Assembly: GCA_964510225.1 (NCBI GenBank)
Contig: CAZEAN010000011.1
Location: 1 to 64,000 of the forward strand
Direction: 5' to 3'
DNA: 64,000 nt
Source: CAZEAN01 sp964510225
Lineage (GTDB): Bacteria; Planctomycetota; Planctomycetia; Isosphaerales; Isosphaeraceae
Positions 44,061-52,354 of the stretch are shown here, piece by piece. Position 1 is the first letter of the stretch. The number at the start of each line of letters is the position of its first letter. A program made the translations under genes and the position numbers. The notes under the pieces were generated by a model. The model ran no database searches. It had not been told where the DNA came from and worked only from the letters and a program-made list of their open reading frames with translations.

Positions 44061-44975
44061 ATGAATACCGACAACGAAGAATCACTCTATCAACTCGATC
44101 GGACTCTCCGTCTCGTCGCTCGATTGATTCCGCTCATTCTCGTGACCATCGGGATTACCCTGACCATTGAGCGGGTACGTCCTCTGCTCACAGATGCTCT
44201 CCTAACGGATGGAGAACGGCGGATTCTCTTGATCATTGGGTCCGTGTATCTGACCGGCACACTGATTATATCCTGGATCGTCCAACGGCTCTTCTCGGGA
44301 ATGGCCGACTTGACGTCGCTGCTCGTGGCCCAGTCCGAAGCGAACGCACGGATCGCGATGATCCTTGAGAATCAGATCGCTCCGACGATGAGTCGAATTG
44401 CCCTCGGTCTTGATCGCGTTGCCCAGGGAGGAATCGGACCTATCCCCGACAGCAAACCGGGGAAAACGATTGCCATGGAAGGGATTACGAAAGCAATCGA
44501 GCAAGAGCGTTGGGATCGCGCTGAGCGACTCCTCCAAGGATTCCTCCGTGACTTCGAAGGGGATCCGGAAGCGGCGGTCCTCGAGACCGAGTTGCGTGAG
44601 AAGCGACAGGAAGCGACGGTCCGCCTCTTAGCTCAGCTCGAGGCCGCCAAGGGTGCCCGCGATCCCGAGCGCGTCCTCGATCTCCGCGATCAGCTCACTC
44701 TTCACCTCCGTGGTGATCGACTGAATGAAATCGACAGAAGTACAATTCAATGGTTGATTCAACTTCTGCAGCGGAAGCTCCGTTCCGGTTCGATCGATCA
44801 ATCTGTGGTCGGGATCGCTGCGCGGGCGGCACAAGGATTTGCTGATCTTCCTGAAGGTGCCTCGCTCATGGCGTCTTTACCCACGCTAAGACGCGCTGCA
44901 GGGCTCTGCCCACGTTGTGCGATGCCCTATCGAGGCCTTGAAGATGTCTGTGACGAGTGCCGAGTCTCCGCTTAA
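44061..44975 (+). CDS. Two-TM protein with C-terminal zinc ribbon (304 aa)
   Basis: Two transmembrane helices near the N-terminus (LVARLIPLILVTIGITLTI and RILLIIGSVYLTGTLIISWI) anchor a cytoplasmic region. The middle has a TPR-like pair of helices (KAIEQERWDRAERLLQGF and the AELREKRQEA type segment). The C-terminus is a CPRC-x11-CDEC ribbon (LCPRCAMPYRGLEDVCDEC). The protein therefore looks like a membrane-anchored, metal-binding scaffold; function unknown. The ATG at 44061 is favoured over the start at 43992, which adds 23 unrelated residues. It leads a plus-strand run that continues with a second zinc-ribbon membrane protein 55 bases on. Confidence 0.75.
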   Translation: MNTDNEESLYQLDRTLRLVARLIPLILVTIGITLTIERVRPLLTDALLTDGERRILLIIGSVYLTGTLIISWIVQRLFSGMADLTSLLVAQSEANARIAMILENQIAPTMSRIALGLDRVAQGGIGPIPDSKPGKTIAMEGITKAIEQERWDRAERLLQGFLRDFEGDPEAAVLETELREKRQEATVRLLAQLEAAKGARDPERVLDLRDQLTLHLRGDRLNEIDRSTIQWLIQLLQRKLRSGSIDQSVVGIAARAAQGFADLPEGASLMASLPTLRRAAGLCPRCAMPYRGLEDVCDECRVSA

Positions 44976-45030
44976 TACATTTTCTTGGACGTGACATATT
45001 ACCCAATTCGACCCATCGAGTACGGTAAGT

Positions 45031-46137
45031 ATGAGTCAACGAATCCTCTGTACCAGGTGCAGGGCAACCTTCCTCGCACCTCAAGACCTCCTGAGTCAAA
45101 CAGTCAACTGTCCGAAGTGCCAACACCCCAATCCTATTGCCCTCCCAGCTTCCTCAAACAATCCTAAACCGAGTGTTTCCGGCACGGTATCACATGGCGA
45201 GAGTCAGCATTCCTCAAGGAATCGTGCGGCAATCTTCCTTTTCTTCGGGGGTGCATTGCTCGGTTTCGGAATCGCTGCTGTTACGGTGGGAACACTTTTA
45301 TTCATCCGCCAGCAAGACAACAAGCTTGTCAGCCAACCGAAGCCGGTTAGGGTGGATGAGGTCGAAGCTGTTGCTCAACAGTTCCTGACCGCGCTGCAGG
45401 AAAATGATCAAGCAAGAGTTAGATCATTATCCACTCTCGAGCTTCCCCCAGCGATTCAGGATTTTCATCAAGTTCGTCGGCATCCTGACCGAGATCACGA
45501 ACTCCGTGGATCCTTCCGACCTCTCCGAATCATCCATGAACAAATTGAAGCGAAGTATCAGTACGATCGATCGATCGATCGATTCGTGAACGCTCATCCA
45601 CTGGGAACCGCTGCAAATCTGATGGATCAAGCAAATGCGGCCCGATCAGAACTCGATGCATCGAAACTGATGGAAAAATACTCAAGTGGTAGTCCTGACG
45701 AGCAACTCGATGCGGCAGTTGGCTATGCAGAACTTCTCTCGGGTGTCTTCCAAGCCGCCCTGCCTCGGACCGAACTGACTCCAACGTACCGACAGATTAT
45801 TGAGGATTGGGAATCGCCAATCCCCTTTGAGGCAAAAAACTTAGCATTGAAATTAGGTGACGAGCCCAATCGTTGGAGAGACCTCCTCGGTCGTCCTTTC
45901 CATACACTCAAGTCGGACGGATCATTCCTTTTGCAGGAGGCAGAGGTCACGGCTGAGGTTCGCGACTCATTGAGGACGGCTGACGATCCCCGTGGGACGC
46001 TGCGTCTGGAGCTGGTCCGTTTCCAACTCGAAGGAATCGACACTGGTTGGACGGTGGTTTCCGCATCGCGGGAGTCGACACCAGATATACCGATCCCTTC
46101 GGTCGAGCGAGATCGTCCTCGCGATTATGGCCGTTGA
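45031..46137 (+). CDS. N-terminal MJ0042-like zinc ribbon plus one TM protein (368 aa)
   Basis: Residues 1-35 form a zinc ribbon of the MJ0042/FxLYD type: ILCTRCRATFLAPQ, then VNCPKCQHPNPIA. A Ser-rich linker leads to a single membrane helix (IFLFFGGALLGFGIAAVTVG). The following 260 residues are mixed, with VDEVEAVAQQFLTALQENDQ reminding of NTF2-like or scaffold helices, and several beta strands. No catalytic motif is visible. Such ribbons are common in planctomycete membrane proteins whose role is unknown. It lies in a plus-strand run between another ribbon protein and a PQQ-propeller protein. Confidence 0.75.
   Translation: MSQRILCTRCRATFLAPQDLLSQTVNCPKCQHPNPIALPASSNNPKPSVSGTVSHGESQHSSRNRAAIFLFFGGALLGFGIAAVTVGTLLFIRQQDNKLVSQPKPVRVDEVEAVAQQFLTALQENDQARVRSLSTLELPPAIQDFHQVRRHPDRDHELRGSFRPLRIIHEQIEAKYQYDRSIDRFVNAHPLGTAANLMDQANAARSELDASKLMEKYSSGSPDEQLDAAVGYAELLSGVFQAALPRTELTPTYRQIIEDWESPIPFEAKNLALKLGDEPNRWRDLLGRPFHTLKSDGSFLLQEAEVTAEVRDSLRTADDPRGTLRLELVRFQLEGIDTGWTVVSASRESTPDIPIPSVERDRPRDYGR
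45564..45583 (+). repeat. Five tandem CGAT copies inside the ribbon-protein gene
   Basis: Five exact CGAT units lie head to tail (45564-45583), coding for part of the Asp-Arg-Ser-Ile-Asp-Arg segment. Tetranucleotide tracts in coding DNA can slip and shift the frame, so the tract could switch the gene on and off, though five copies is short for that. Confidence 0.7.
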
Positions 46138-46351
46138 GATCAACTTCAGTCCCTGAGACGACAAACGACCGCGCAGCCTCGATTGATCGCTAGAACCCCA
46201 ACCCGAACTAAAACGCGCAACTTGACCAATGTGCCGGAGTCGGATATCGATTTCCTTGAGCATCTTGCTGATACAGCACGGAGACCGACCCATCCACGCG
46301 GCACTCGCCGACAGCATCGCCGTGTTGAACCCCGCGAAAAGGAACCTACCG

Positions 46352-47893
46352 ATGAGTTGTCGGATCGCGTTTTGTGGGACCGCCCTCGTGGCCTTGCTTG
46401 TAACGATCCCGTCGCAAGCACAGTTAATCTACGATCCTGGTCGCTTGCCGAGCCGCGAAGCTTTAGGGCGTCTTCAGCTTGAGCGGGCTTGGTATACCAG
46501 TATCCCAGCCCAGCCAGGGCTCGAACGAGTCATCAATCTGAGCCTTTCACCCGATGGTGAGCTTCTCTTCGCTCAGACGAGCGCAGCAAATCTCTATACC
46601 TACGAGGCAGAATCCGGTCGCTTACGCTGGAAGATCGATCTGGGGTCTCCTTCCGGTGAAGCTCAAGACGTCGGAACAAATGACACCACTATCTTTGTGT
46701 CGAATTCCAGTGTTCTCTTTGCGATTGACCGGATCTCCGGCAGGATTATCTGGGAGGAACGTCTCGAGGCAACCGCGAGTTCTCCGACCGTCGCCACCAA
46801 CGAGCTTGCCGTCGTGGGTCTCGACACTGGAAAAATCGTCGCCTACTCACTCGTACCACGAGAAGATACGCGGTTTCGTCCCGACGAAGGACCTCCGGGC
46901 GGGTTTGCATTTGCGTATTCGACCAACGGACCGATCACGGCTGAGCCCATTCCGACTCAGTTCGTTCTCGCCTTCGGATCAAATGACGGCAAGCTTTATG
47001 CCTCCGAATACGATCCACCGAGGATTCTCCACCGTTCACAACCGCTTGGGACGATCGAGGCCTCAATGGCGTTCTCTGGGTCTGGACCCGAAAGCCTTTT
47101 GATTGTTCCCACGCTGAACGGCGAGGTTTACGGAATCAACCTCTTCAGTGGGATCCAGACATGGGTCTTCTCGGCAAACGGACCAGTTGCAGCGCAACCA
47201 TTGGTCGGTGGCGGTAATATTTCCATCACAGTCAAAGTCCCTGAAACCCGTACTAAGACCGTTGTCGGGACAGATCTAAAGGAATATCAGCAAGATTATA
47301 CGGTATTGGTGGATGAAGAGCGTGTCATCGAGATGACCCCCGCGATCTACATCCTTAACGAGCGCGGATCACTCTATTCGGTTAATCCTGAAACCGGTCG
47401 AGGTTACTGGGAGATCGCACCGACCGGAATTGAAACCGGTGCTGAACAGATCCTCGCATTGAGCCAGAATCGAATTTATCTGCGGACCGAGTTCGGAGAT
47501 CTTGCAATTGTCGATCGAGAGACCGGTGGCTTAGTGGCAAGCCCCGTTGATACCTACGGCCGCGCTGGTCTCCGCCTCCGTGACTACGAATATGCGGTCA
47601 CGAACGACATCAATGATCGAATCTACCTCGCAACCAGATTCGGTTCACTTATCTGCATTCACGAGCAAGGGCTCGACCAACCGCTCCCACTCCGTGACCG
47701 GGAGACGAAGCCGTTCGGATTCCTCCGCGAGGTAAACCCAACGTTTGGAGAGGACTCGCTCGACGACCCTCTCGGGTTCGACTTTCGAGAGAATGGCAAT
47801 GACCGATTCGGCCGTGGCCGGTTTCAGAATGATCCGATCGGTTCGGAGAACCGCAATCGGGCCACTGAGCGTCGCGGAGTCAGACGTTTCTAA
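46352..47893 (+). CDS. Exported PQQ-like beta-propeller protein (513 aa)
   Basis: The ATG at 46352 follows AAAAGGAA and gives a signal peptide (ALVALLVTIPSQAQL). The remainder has repeated propeller blades: ANLYTYEAESGRLRWKID, VLFAIDRISGRIIWEERL, and EVYGINLFSGIQTWVFSANG, each with the Tyr/Ala...Gly.x.W end motif of PQQ-like blades. Such proteins act as scaffolds (BamB-like) or enzymes; the lack of PQQ-binding residues suggests a scaffold. The C-terminus is Arg/Asn/Gly-rich. It follows the ribbon protein by 214 bases and precedes purH. Confidence 0.85.
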   Translation: MSCRIAFCGTALVALLVTIPSQAQLIYDPGRLPSREALGRLQLERAWYTSIPAQPGLERVINLSLSPDGELLFAQTSAANLYTYEAESGRLRWKIDLGSPSGEAQDVGTNDTTIFVSNSSVLFAIDRISGRIIWEERLEATASSPTVATNELAVVGLDTGKIVAYSLVPREDTRFRPDEGPPGGFAFAYSTNGPITAEPIPTQFVLAFGSNDGKLYASEYDPPRILHRSQPLGTIEASMAFSGSGPESLLIVPTLNGEVYGINLFSGIQTWVFSANGPVAAQPLVGGGNISITVKVPETRTKTVVGTDLKEYQQDYTVLVDEERVIEMTPAIYILNERGSLYSVNPETGRGYWEIAPTGIETGAEQILALSQNRIYLRTEFGDLAIVDRETGGLVASPVDTYGRAGLRLRDYEYAVTNDINDRIYLATRFGSLICIHEQGLDQPLPLRDRETKPFGFLREVNPTFGEDSLDDPLGFDFRENGNDRFGRGRFQNDPIGSENRNRATERRGVRRF

Positions 47894-47995
47894 CTCCGGC
47901 GTTAAGCAAGCCAGAGACTGTTGAAATTCTCGATTGAGTTGGACGCTCAAAGCTCACGAACGCCCCTTAACGATCAAAGACGTGATTGAATCCCC

Positions 47996-49609
47996 ATGCC
48001 CGACACCTTGATCCCCATTCGTCGTGCGCTCTTGAGCGTTTCCAACAAAACTGGCTTGGTTGAACTCGCCCAGGCACTTTCAGGACGCGGCGTTGCACTT
48101 CTCGCAAGCGGTGGTACCCGAAAGGCCCTTCAAGAAGCAGGAATCCGGGCAGTTGAAGTCTCGGAGTATACAGGGAGCCCCGAGATTCTCGGGGGACGCG
48201 TTAAGACGTTACATCCGAAGATTCACGGCGGTATTCTAGCCCGCCGTGATTCGGAGGATGATCTGACGACGCTCCAATCTGAAGAGATCGAACCGATCGA
48301 CCTGGTTGTCGTCAACCTCTACCCCTTCGAAGAAACGATTCAACGACCAGGGGTCTCGCTTGCTGAGGCGATTGAGAAGATTGATATCGGTGGCCCGACC
48401 TTGATCCGCGCCGCCTCGAAGAACTATCGATCGGTCGCAGTCTTGACCAATCCCACGCAGTACCAGCGATTTCTCGAGCAATTCGAGAAGCATGAAGGAC
48501 TTGATGAGAGCTCCCGCCTGGAGTTGGCTCGATCCGCTTTTGGATTAACGAGTCGTTATGAGCGTGCGATTCAACGCTACTTAGACATGTTGGAATCGGA
48601 GAACACCAACGATCCTGCCGACTTCCCGGAGGATTTCGAACTCAAGTTAGAACGACGCAACATTCTCCGCTATGGAGAGAACCCCCACCAACGTGCGGCG
48701 TTTTATGTGACTCCCGGCTCCGGTGGTCGAAATCTCGCAACTGGGACAATCCGTCACGGCAAAGAACTCTCCTATAATAATTTGCTCGATCTCGACAGTG
48801 CCTTACGCTTAATCCGCCAATTCGAAGAACCGGCTGCATGTGTTCTGAAGCACAACAATCCCTGTGGCGCCGCCATCGATCAGTCTCTGGACGTTGCCTT
48901 CGAGAAGGCATACGAGGGTGACCCCGTGAGTGCCTTCGGGGGCATCGTTGGTGTGAACCGAGTTGTGGACGAAGCAACTGCGGATCGGATCTGCACCCCA
49001 GGACGATTCATTGAGTGTATCATCGCTCCAGGATTTGACTCGGCCGCTTTTGAGATCTTAACGACCCGGCCAACCTGGAAGAACAGCGTCCGACTAATCG
49101 AGCTGAACGGCCCGATCGGTCCGCAGAATGATGTTGATCGGTTGCGTTTTGATCTTGATTTTCGACGGATCGATGGCGGGATGCTGGTTCAGGAGTGGGA
49201 CCAGCTTCAAGTCGATCCCATCAAGGAAGGTCAGGTCGTCACCGATCGTGCTCCAAACGAACAAGAGCTGACTGATTTGGCCTTTGCATGGCGGGTCTGC
49301 CAATCAGTCAAATCAAATGCAATCGTACTCGCCCGAAGTGGCCAGCTTGTGGGAGTCGGTGCTGGGCAAATGAGCCGGCTCGACTCGGTGAATATTGCAG
49401 TGACTAAGTCGGCAGGACGGTCCGCTGGTGCGGTCCTGGCTTCCGATGCCTTCTTCCCATTCCGCGATGGGCCGGACGCCGGATCAGCGGCTGGGGTCAC
49501 AGCGATCATTCAGCCTGGCGGTTCCAAACGGGATGAGGAGGTGATCGGATCGTGCAACGAGCATCAGATCGCCATGATTTTCACCGGCCGTCGCCACTTC
49601 CGCCACTAA
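47996..49609 (+). CDS. purH: Bifunctional AICAR formyltransferase / IMP cyclohydrolase
   Basis: A 537-residue protein with the IMP cyclohydrolase (MGS-like) N-terminal domain (RALLSVSNKTGLVELAQALS, GGRVKTLHPKIHGG, and DLVVVNLYPFEETI) and the AICAR transformylase C-terminal domain with the Lys-His pair in VLKHNNPCGAA and EVIGSCNEHQIAMIFTGRRH at the end. It catalyses the last two steps of purine synthesis in the cytoplasm. No operon partner of the pur group is adjacent; it follows the propeller gene by about 100 bases and is immediately followed by decayed insertion-element sequence. Confidence 0.97.
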   Translation: MPDTLIPIRRALLSVSNKTGLVELAQALSGRGVALLASGGTRKALQEAGIRAVEVSEYTGSPEILGGRVKTLHPKIHGGILARRDSEDDLTTLQSEEIEPIDLVVVNLYPFEETIQRPGVSLAEAIEKIDIGGPTLIRAASKNYRSVAVLTNPTQYQRFLEQFEKHEGLDESSRLELARSAFGLTSRYERAIQRYLDMLESENTNDPADFPEDFELKLERRNILRYGENPHQRAAFYVTPGSGGRNLATGTIRHGKELSYNNLLDLDSALRLIRQFEEPAACVLKHNNPCGAAIDQSLDVAFEKAYEGDPVSAFGGIVGVNRVVDEATADRICTPGRFIECIIAPGFDSAAFEILTTRPTWKNSVRLIELNGPIGPQNDVDRLRFDLDFRRIDGGMLVQEWDQLQVDPIKEGQVVTDRAPNEQELTDLAFAWRVCQSVKSNAIVLARSGQLVGVGAGQMSRLDSVNIAVTKSAGRSAGAVLASDAFFPFRDGPDAGSAAGVTAIIQPGGSKRDEEVIGSCNEHQIAMIFTGRRHFRH

Positions 49610-49620
49610 TCGAAAACGCC

Positions 49621-50158
49621 ATCGATTGAAATCTCGGTGCTGTCTTACTGTGACTGAATTGCGGGTCGCCGGAACCACCGCCAAGACCAGTTTGTGTTCC
49701 GGGTCGTAAGCGAGATGATCCCGGTCATCGCCGAAGTGGTCGTGATCGGGATCTTTGGGATGACAATGGTGTTGTTTCTTGGCGACAAAGGCCCATCTTT
49801 CATCGAGCTGGACCTCGCAGGTCTGGGGGGCAAACGCCCACGAGTTCGTCGTGGGACTTTTTGGCGTGTTGGCCCGCTACTATCATAACCCGACGCGAGA
49901 CCGTACGTGCCCTTCGTTGACCCCGACCAGGCGAGCGGTCTGTCGCACACCCCAGTCTTCGGCCATGTACTGCAAGACGGTTTGGACTTTGTCATGTGGC
50001 AGCTTGGGATTGGAGAAGGGTGTTTACTTGAATTCAGAGAAGCGGTCTTTAGGATGGTTGAAAACCAGGACATTCCCCTGGCCCTGCTGACATTGAGCTT
50101 CGCACTCGGGATTCTGGCAACAGAACGTGTGAGATCGTCGGTGGCGGACTTGGTGCAT
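49621..50158 (-). pseudogene. Decayed IS1-like transposase
   Basis: On the minus strand three blocks in different frames together resemble an IS1-family transposase. Near 50158 comes MHQVRHRRSHTFCCQNPEC, a Cys-rich zinc-finger-like start, up to DRFSEFK and a stop. Then VQTVLQYMAEDWGVRQTAR and LVGVNEG (around 49920-49980) form the helix-turn-helix, ending in stops. Then CEVQLDERWAFVAKKQHH and GDDRDHLAYDPEHKLVLAVV (around 49670-49810) form the DDE-type domain, with the first catalytic Asp in QLDE. Frameshifts, stops and a missing C-terminus show it is inactive. Inverted repeats were not found. It lies 12 bases after purH, so the insertion was probably at the gene end. Confidence 0.8.
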
Positions 50159-50179
50159 CGAAGATTGATGCGTCTCGGG

Positions 50180-50640
50180 AATTCAAATCCTGGACATCGT
50201 GTCTACATCACTGATGAGTTCATGCATTTTGGACAGAACACCACTGTAGCCTTCAATGGCAGCGAAGTGACTATTTCCGGCAGCTCCGTCGGTGACTCTT
50301 CGTTGCCGACTCTGGCAGCACCGTGAATCGCTTCGTTCGTGGCCTGTCCATCGACGGCATGCTCCTACCCCTAACCTGGGGCTTCCCAACTAACATCACC
50401 ATGCGTGGCGGCAGCCTGCTCAAGGCCGTCCCGCCGACAGCTCGGACCTCGAAGTTCACGCTTAATAACAGCTTCATTTCCGGGCAGGAATTCTTCTTGT
50501 CCGGAGCGACTTTGACAGCCACGCTCGTCCCCGAGCCGTCCTCCCTAGCGCTGTCGGCGCTGGCTCTGAGCACGGGCCTGGGCTTGGCCTTGCGACGCCG
50601 TTACCGCGGCCGGAAGGCTGCTGTCTCGGCTGGGCACTGA
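50180..50640 (+). pseudogene. Frameshifted PEP-CTERM secreted protein remnant
   Basis: The end of the region, VPEPSSLALSALALSTGLGL, then ALRRRYRGRK, is a classical PEP-CTERM sorting signal: PEP motif, hydrophobic helix and basic tail, recognised by exosortase. The upstream frame (TLNNSFISGQEFFLSGATL) is beta-rich. Before it, in another frame, TTVAFNGSEVTISGSSVGD reads as part of the same type of protein, so at least one frameshift lies near 50300. No signal peptide or start remains; the 5' part probably was lost to the adjacent transposase remnant. No exosortase gene is in the window. Confidence 0.75.
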
Positions 50641-51042
50641 GCCTCGAGCCGACCGTCCGTTTCGACGCCCACCGGGTCGCGATCCGTTGGACGATCGTGC
50701 CGGCTGGGCGTCTGCGTCACGTTTTTTCTTGAGCGACCTCAGTGGTCCACCGCTCTGGATTGGGGTCGATGCCCTGATTCAATTCCTGCCATCGCATCGA
50801 TTGCCTAGTCAGGGCGCAACATCGGTGGTTTCGATTTCCCTCTCCAAATTGATAGCCGAGCGGAACATCCAGGTGAACTGTTGTTCCCAAAAGTGTTTCA
50901 GCACGAAACGCTCACGACTGCGGCTCGGACACAACGCATCAGCCGAGTGCATCTTTCAGGCATAATGCAGTCAAGTCATGACACCACGGCGACACGCAAT
51001 TCAGGCGCCGTAGAAGAACACCGAAATCTCGGCAGACATGTG
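50641..51042. other. Intergenic region after the PEP-CTERM remnant
   Basis: About 400 bases between the pseudogene and the end of the minus-strand DUF1501 gene. Frames are short or lack domain sequence on both strands, and I recognise no RNA gene or repeat. It may contain further decayed sequence from the same patch. Confidence 0.4.
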
Positions 51043-52296
51043 TCAAGACGTCTTCAAGATGTCAAGTCCTTGGAAGCCCAGACCGAGAATCGGTGCGGCG
51101 GGGAGCTTGAGCCAAGTCTCCAAGAGTCCAGCGTAGATGTTCCGGAAATCAATCTGGAACTTGAGGTCACCGTCGTCGAGGTCTTCAAGGCTCGGATGGT
51201 CACCGACGAGCCCAGCTTCTCGAACAGGTCCAAGGACAAAAACCGGTGCGGCGGCTCCGTGGTCCGTTCCGGACGAGCCATTCTCCCGGACTCGTCGACC
51301 GAATTCGCTGAAGACCAAAACCGCAACTCGATCCGCGACGCCCGACTCCTCAAGATCATCGTGGAATGCTGCAACGGAGTCGGAGAGTTCTGTGAGCAAC
51401 GCCTGGTGGGTATTGAACTGATTGGCATGGGTGTCGTAACCCCCTTGCCTGGTGTAATAGATCTTCGTTCCAAATCCAGCTTTAATAATTTGGGCAATTT
51501 GTTCGAGCCGTCGAGCGAGTCCGTAGTTCGGGTACTCGGTCTCAGATTCCGCCGCGCCGACTTCTTCAAGCCGGGCACTCGACTCATATGCCGCGAGTGT
51601 GCTCCGTCGCAAGAAACCGAGGAGTGGATCATCGCTTTCCTTCGATCCTGCGAGATTGTTCATCGCGGTCCGGACCTCACCGGAGCGGTCGTCTGAATCA
51701 CTGAATTGGAGTCGGAATTGATCGACCCGTTCAAGTGACGGTACTTCGATCTGCTTGGAGCGATAGGCGAGTGGGAGGTTCCCGCCACCGATATGGAGGG
51801 CGGGCGTATCTTCTCCGGGAGCAGGTGGGTGGGCGTCTAGGACTCGACCGAGCCATCCAGTCTCCAGTGCCTCGGGCCCATTCTCCGTCCGCGCAGTCTC
51901 CCAGATCTCCATCGACCTGAAGTGGGATCGATCCGGATTCGGGTAGCCTACCCCCTGAAGAATTGAAAGATTCCCCGATTCGAGGAGCCGCGCCATCTCC
52001 GTCATCGCCGGGTGAAGCCCGATCTCTTGATTTATAGTGATCGCTTGGGTTCCAGGGATCCGCAAAACTCTCCGGTTCCGAACATAGCCATCGATTCCGT
52101 GCGGAACTACGGTATTCAAGCCGTCGTTTCCGCCGTCGAGCTGTACAACAACGAGGATCTTGCCTTCGTTCTTACTCTCTTTTGCGGCAAGAGCGGAACG
52201 GCTCAGGAAAGTCGGAACCGCCAGACTCCCCATCGAAACAAGGGAACTTGTTGCGAGTGTATTCTTAAGGAACTGACGTCGATTCGTTGGTCTCAC
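51043..52296 (-). CDS. DUF1501 protein (417 aa), Tat-exported
   Basis: The start is GTG at 52296, with GAGGAG upstream. The N-terminus RPTNRRQFLKNTLATSSL has a twin-arginine motif, then a hydrophobic signal helix. DUF1501 motifs include ILVVVQLDGGNDGLNTVVP, QGGYDTHANQFNTHQAL, and LVFSEFGRRVRENGSSGTDHG near the C-terminus. This shorter DUF1501 subtype normally pairs with a DUF1800 gene, as here: the DUF1800 gene ends 58 bases upstream on the same strand. Probably an exported hydrolase or carrier; activity unknown. Confidence 0.93.
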   Translation of the reverse strand: MRPTNRRQFLKNTLATSSLVSMGSLAVPTFLSRSALAAKESKNEGKILVVVQLDGGNDGLNTVVPHGIDGYVRNRRVLRIPGTQAITINQEIGLHPAMTEMARLLESGNLSILQGVGYPNPDRSHFRSMEIWETARTENGPEALETGWLGRVLDAHPPAPGEDTPALHIGGGNLPLAYRSKQIEVPSLERVDQFRLQFSDSDDRSGEVRTAMNNLAGSKESDDPLLGFLRRSTLAAYESSARLEEVGAAESETEYPNYGLARRLEQIAQIIKAGFGTKIYYTRQGGYDTHANQFNTHQALLTELSDSVAAFHDDLEESGVADRVAVLVFSEFGRRVRENGSSGTDHGAAAPVFVLGPVREAGLVGDHPSLEDLDDGDLKFQIDFRNIYAGLLETWLKLPAAPILGLGFQGLDILKTS

Positions 52297-52354
52297 TGTC
52301 CTGGTCTCCTCTTCTGTTTCTTACGTGTTCGCTTGTTTTGCTTGCTTATCGTGA

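Noticed and set aside
51054..51632. 192-codon frame inside the DUF1501 gene
   Set aside because: An alternate frame on the same strand as a confident gene; Ser/Arg/Thr-rich and without domains.
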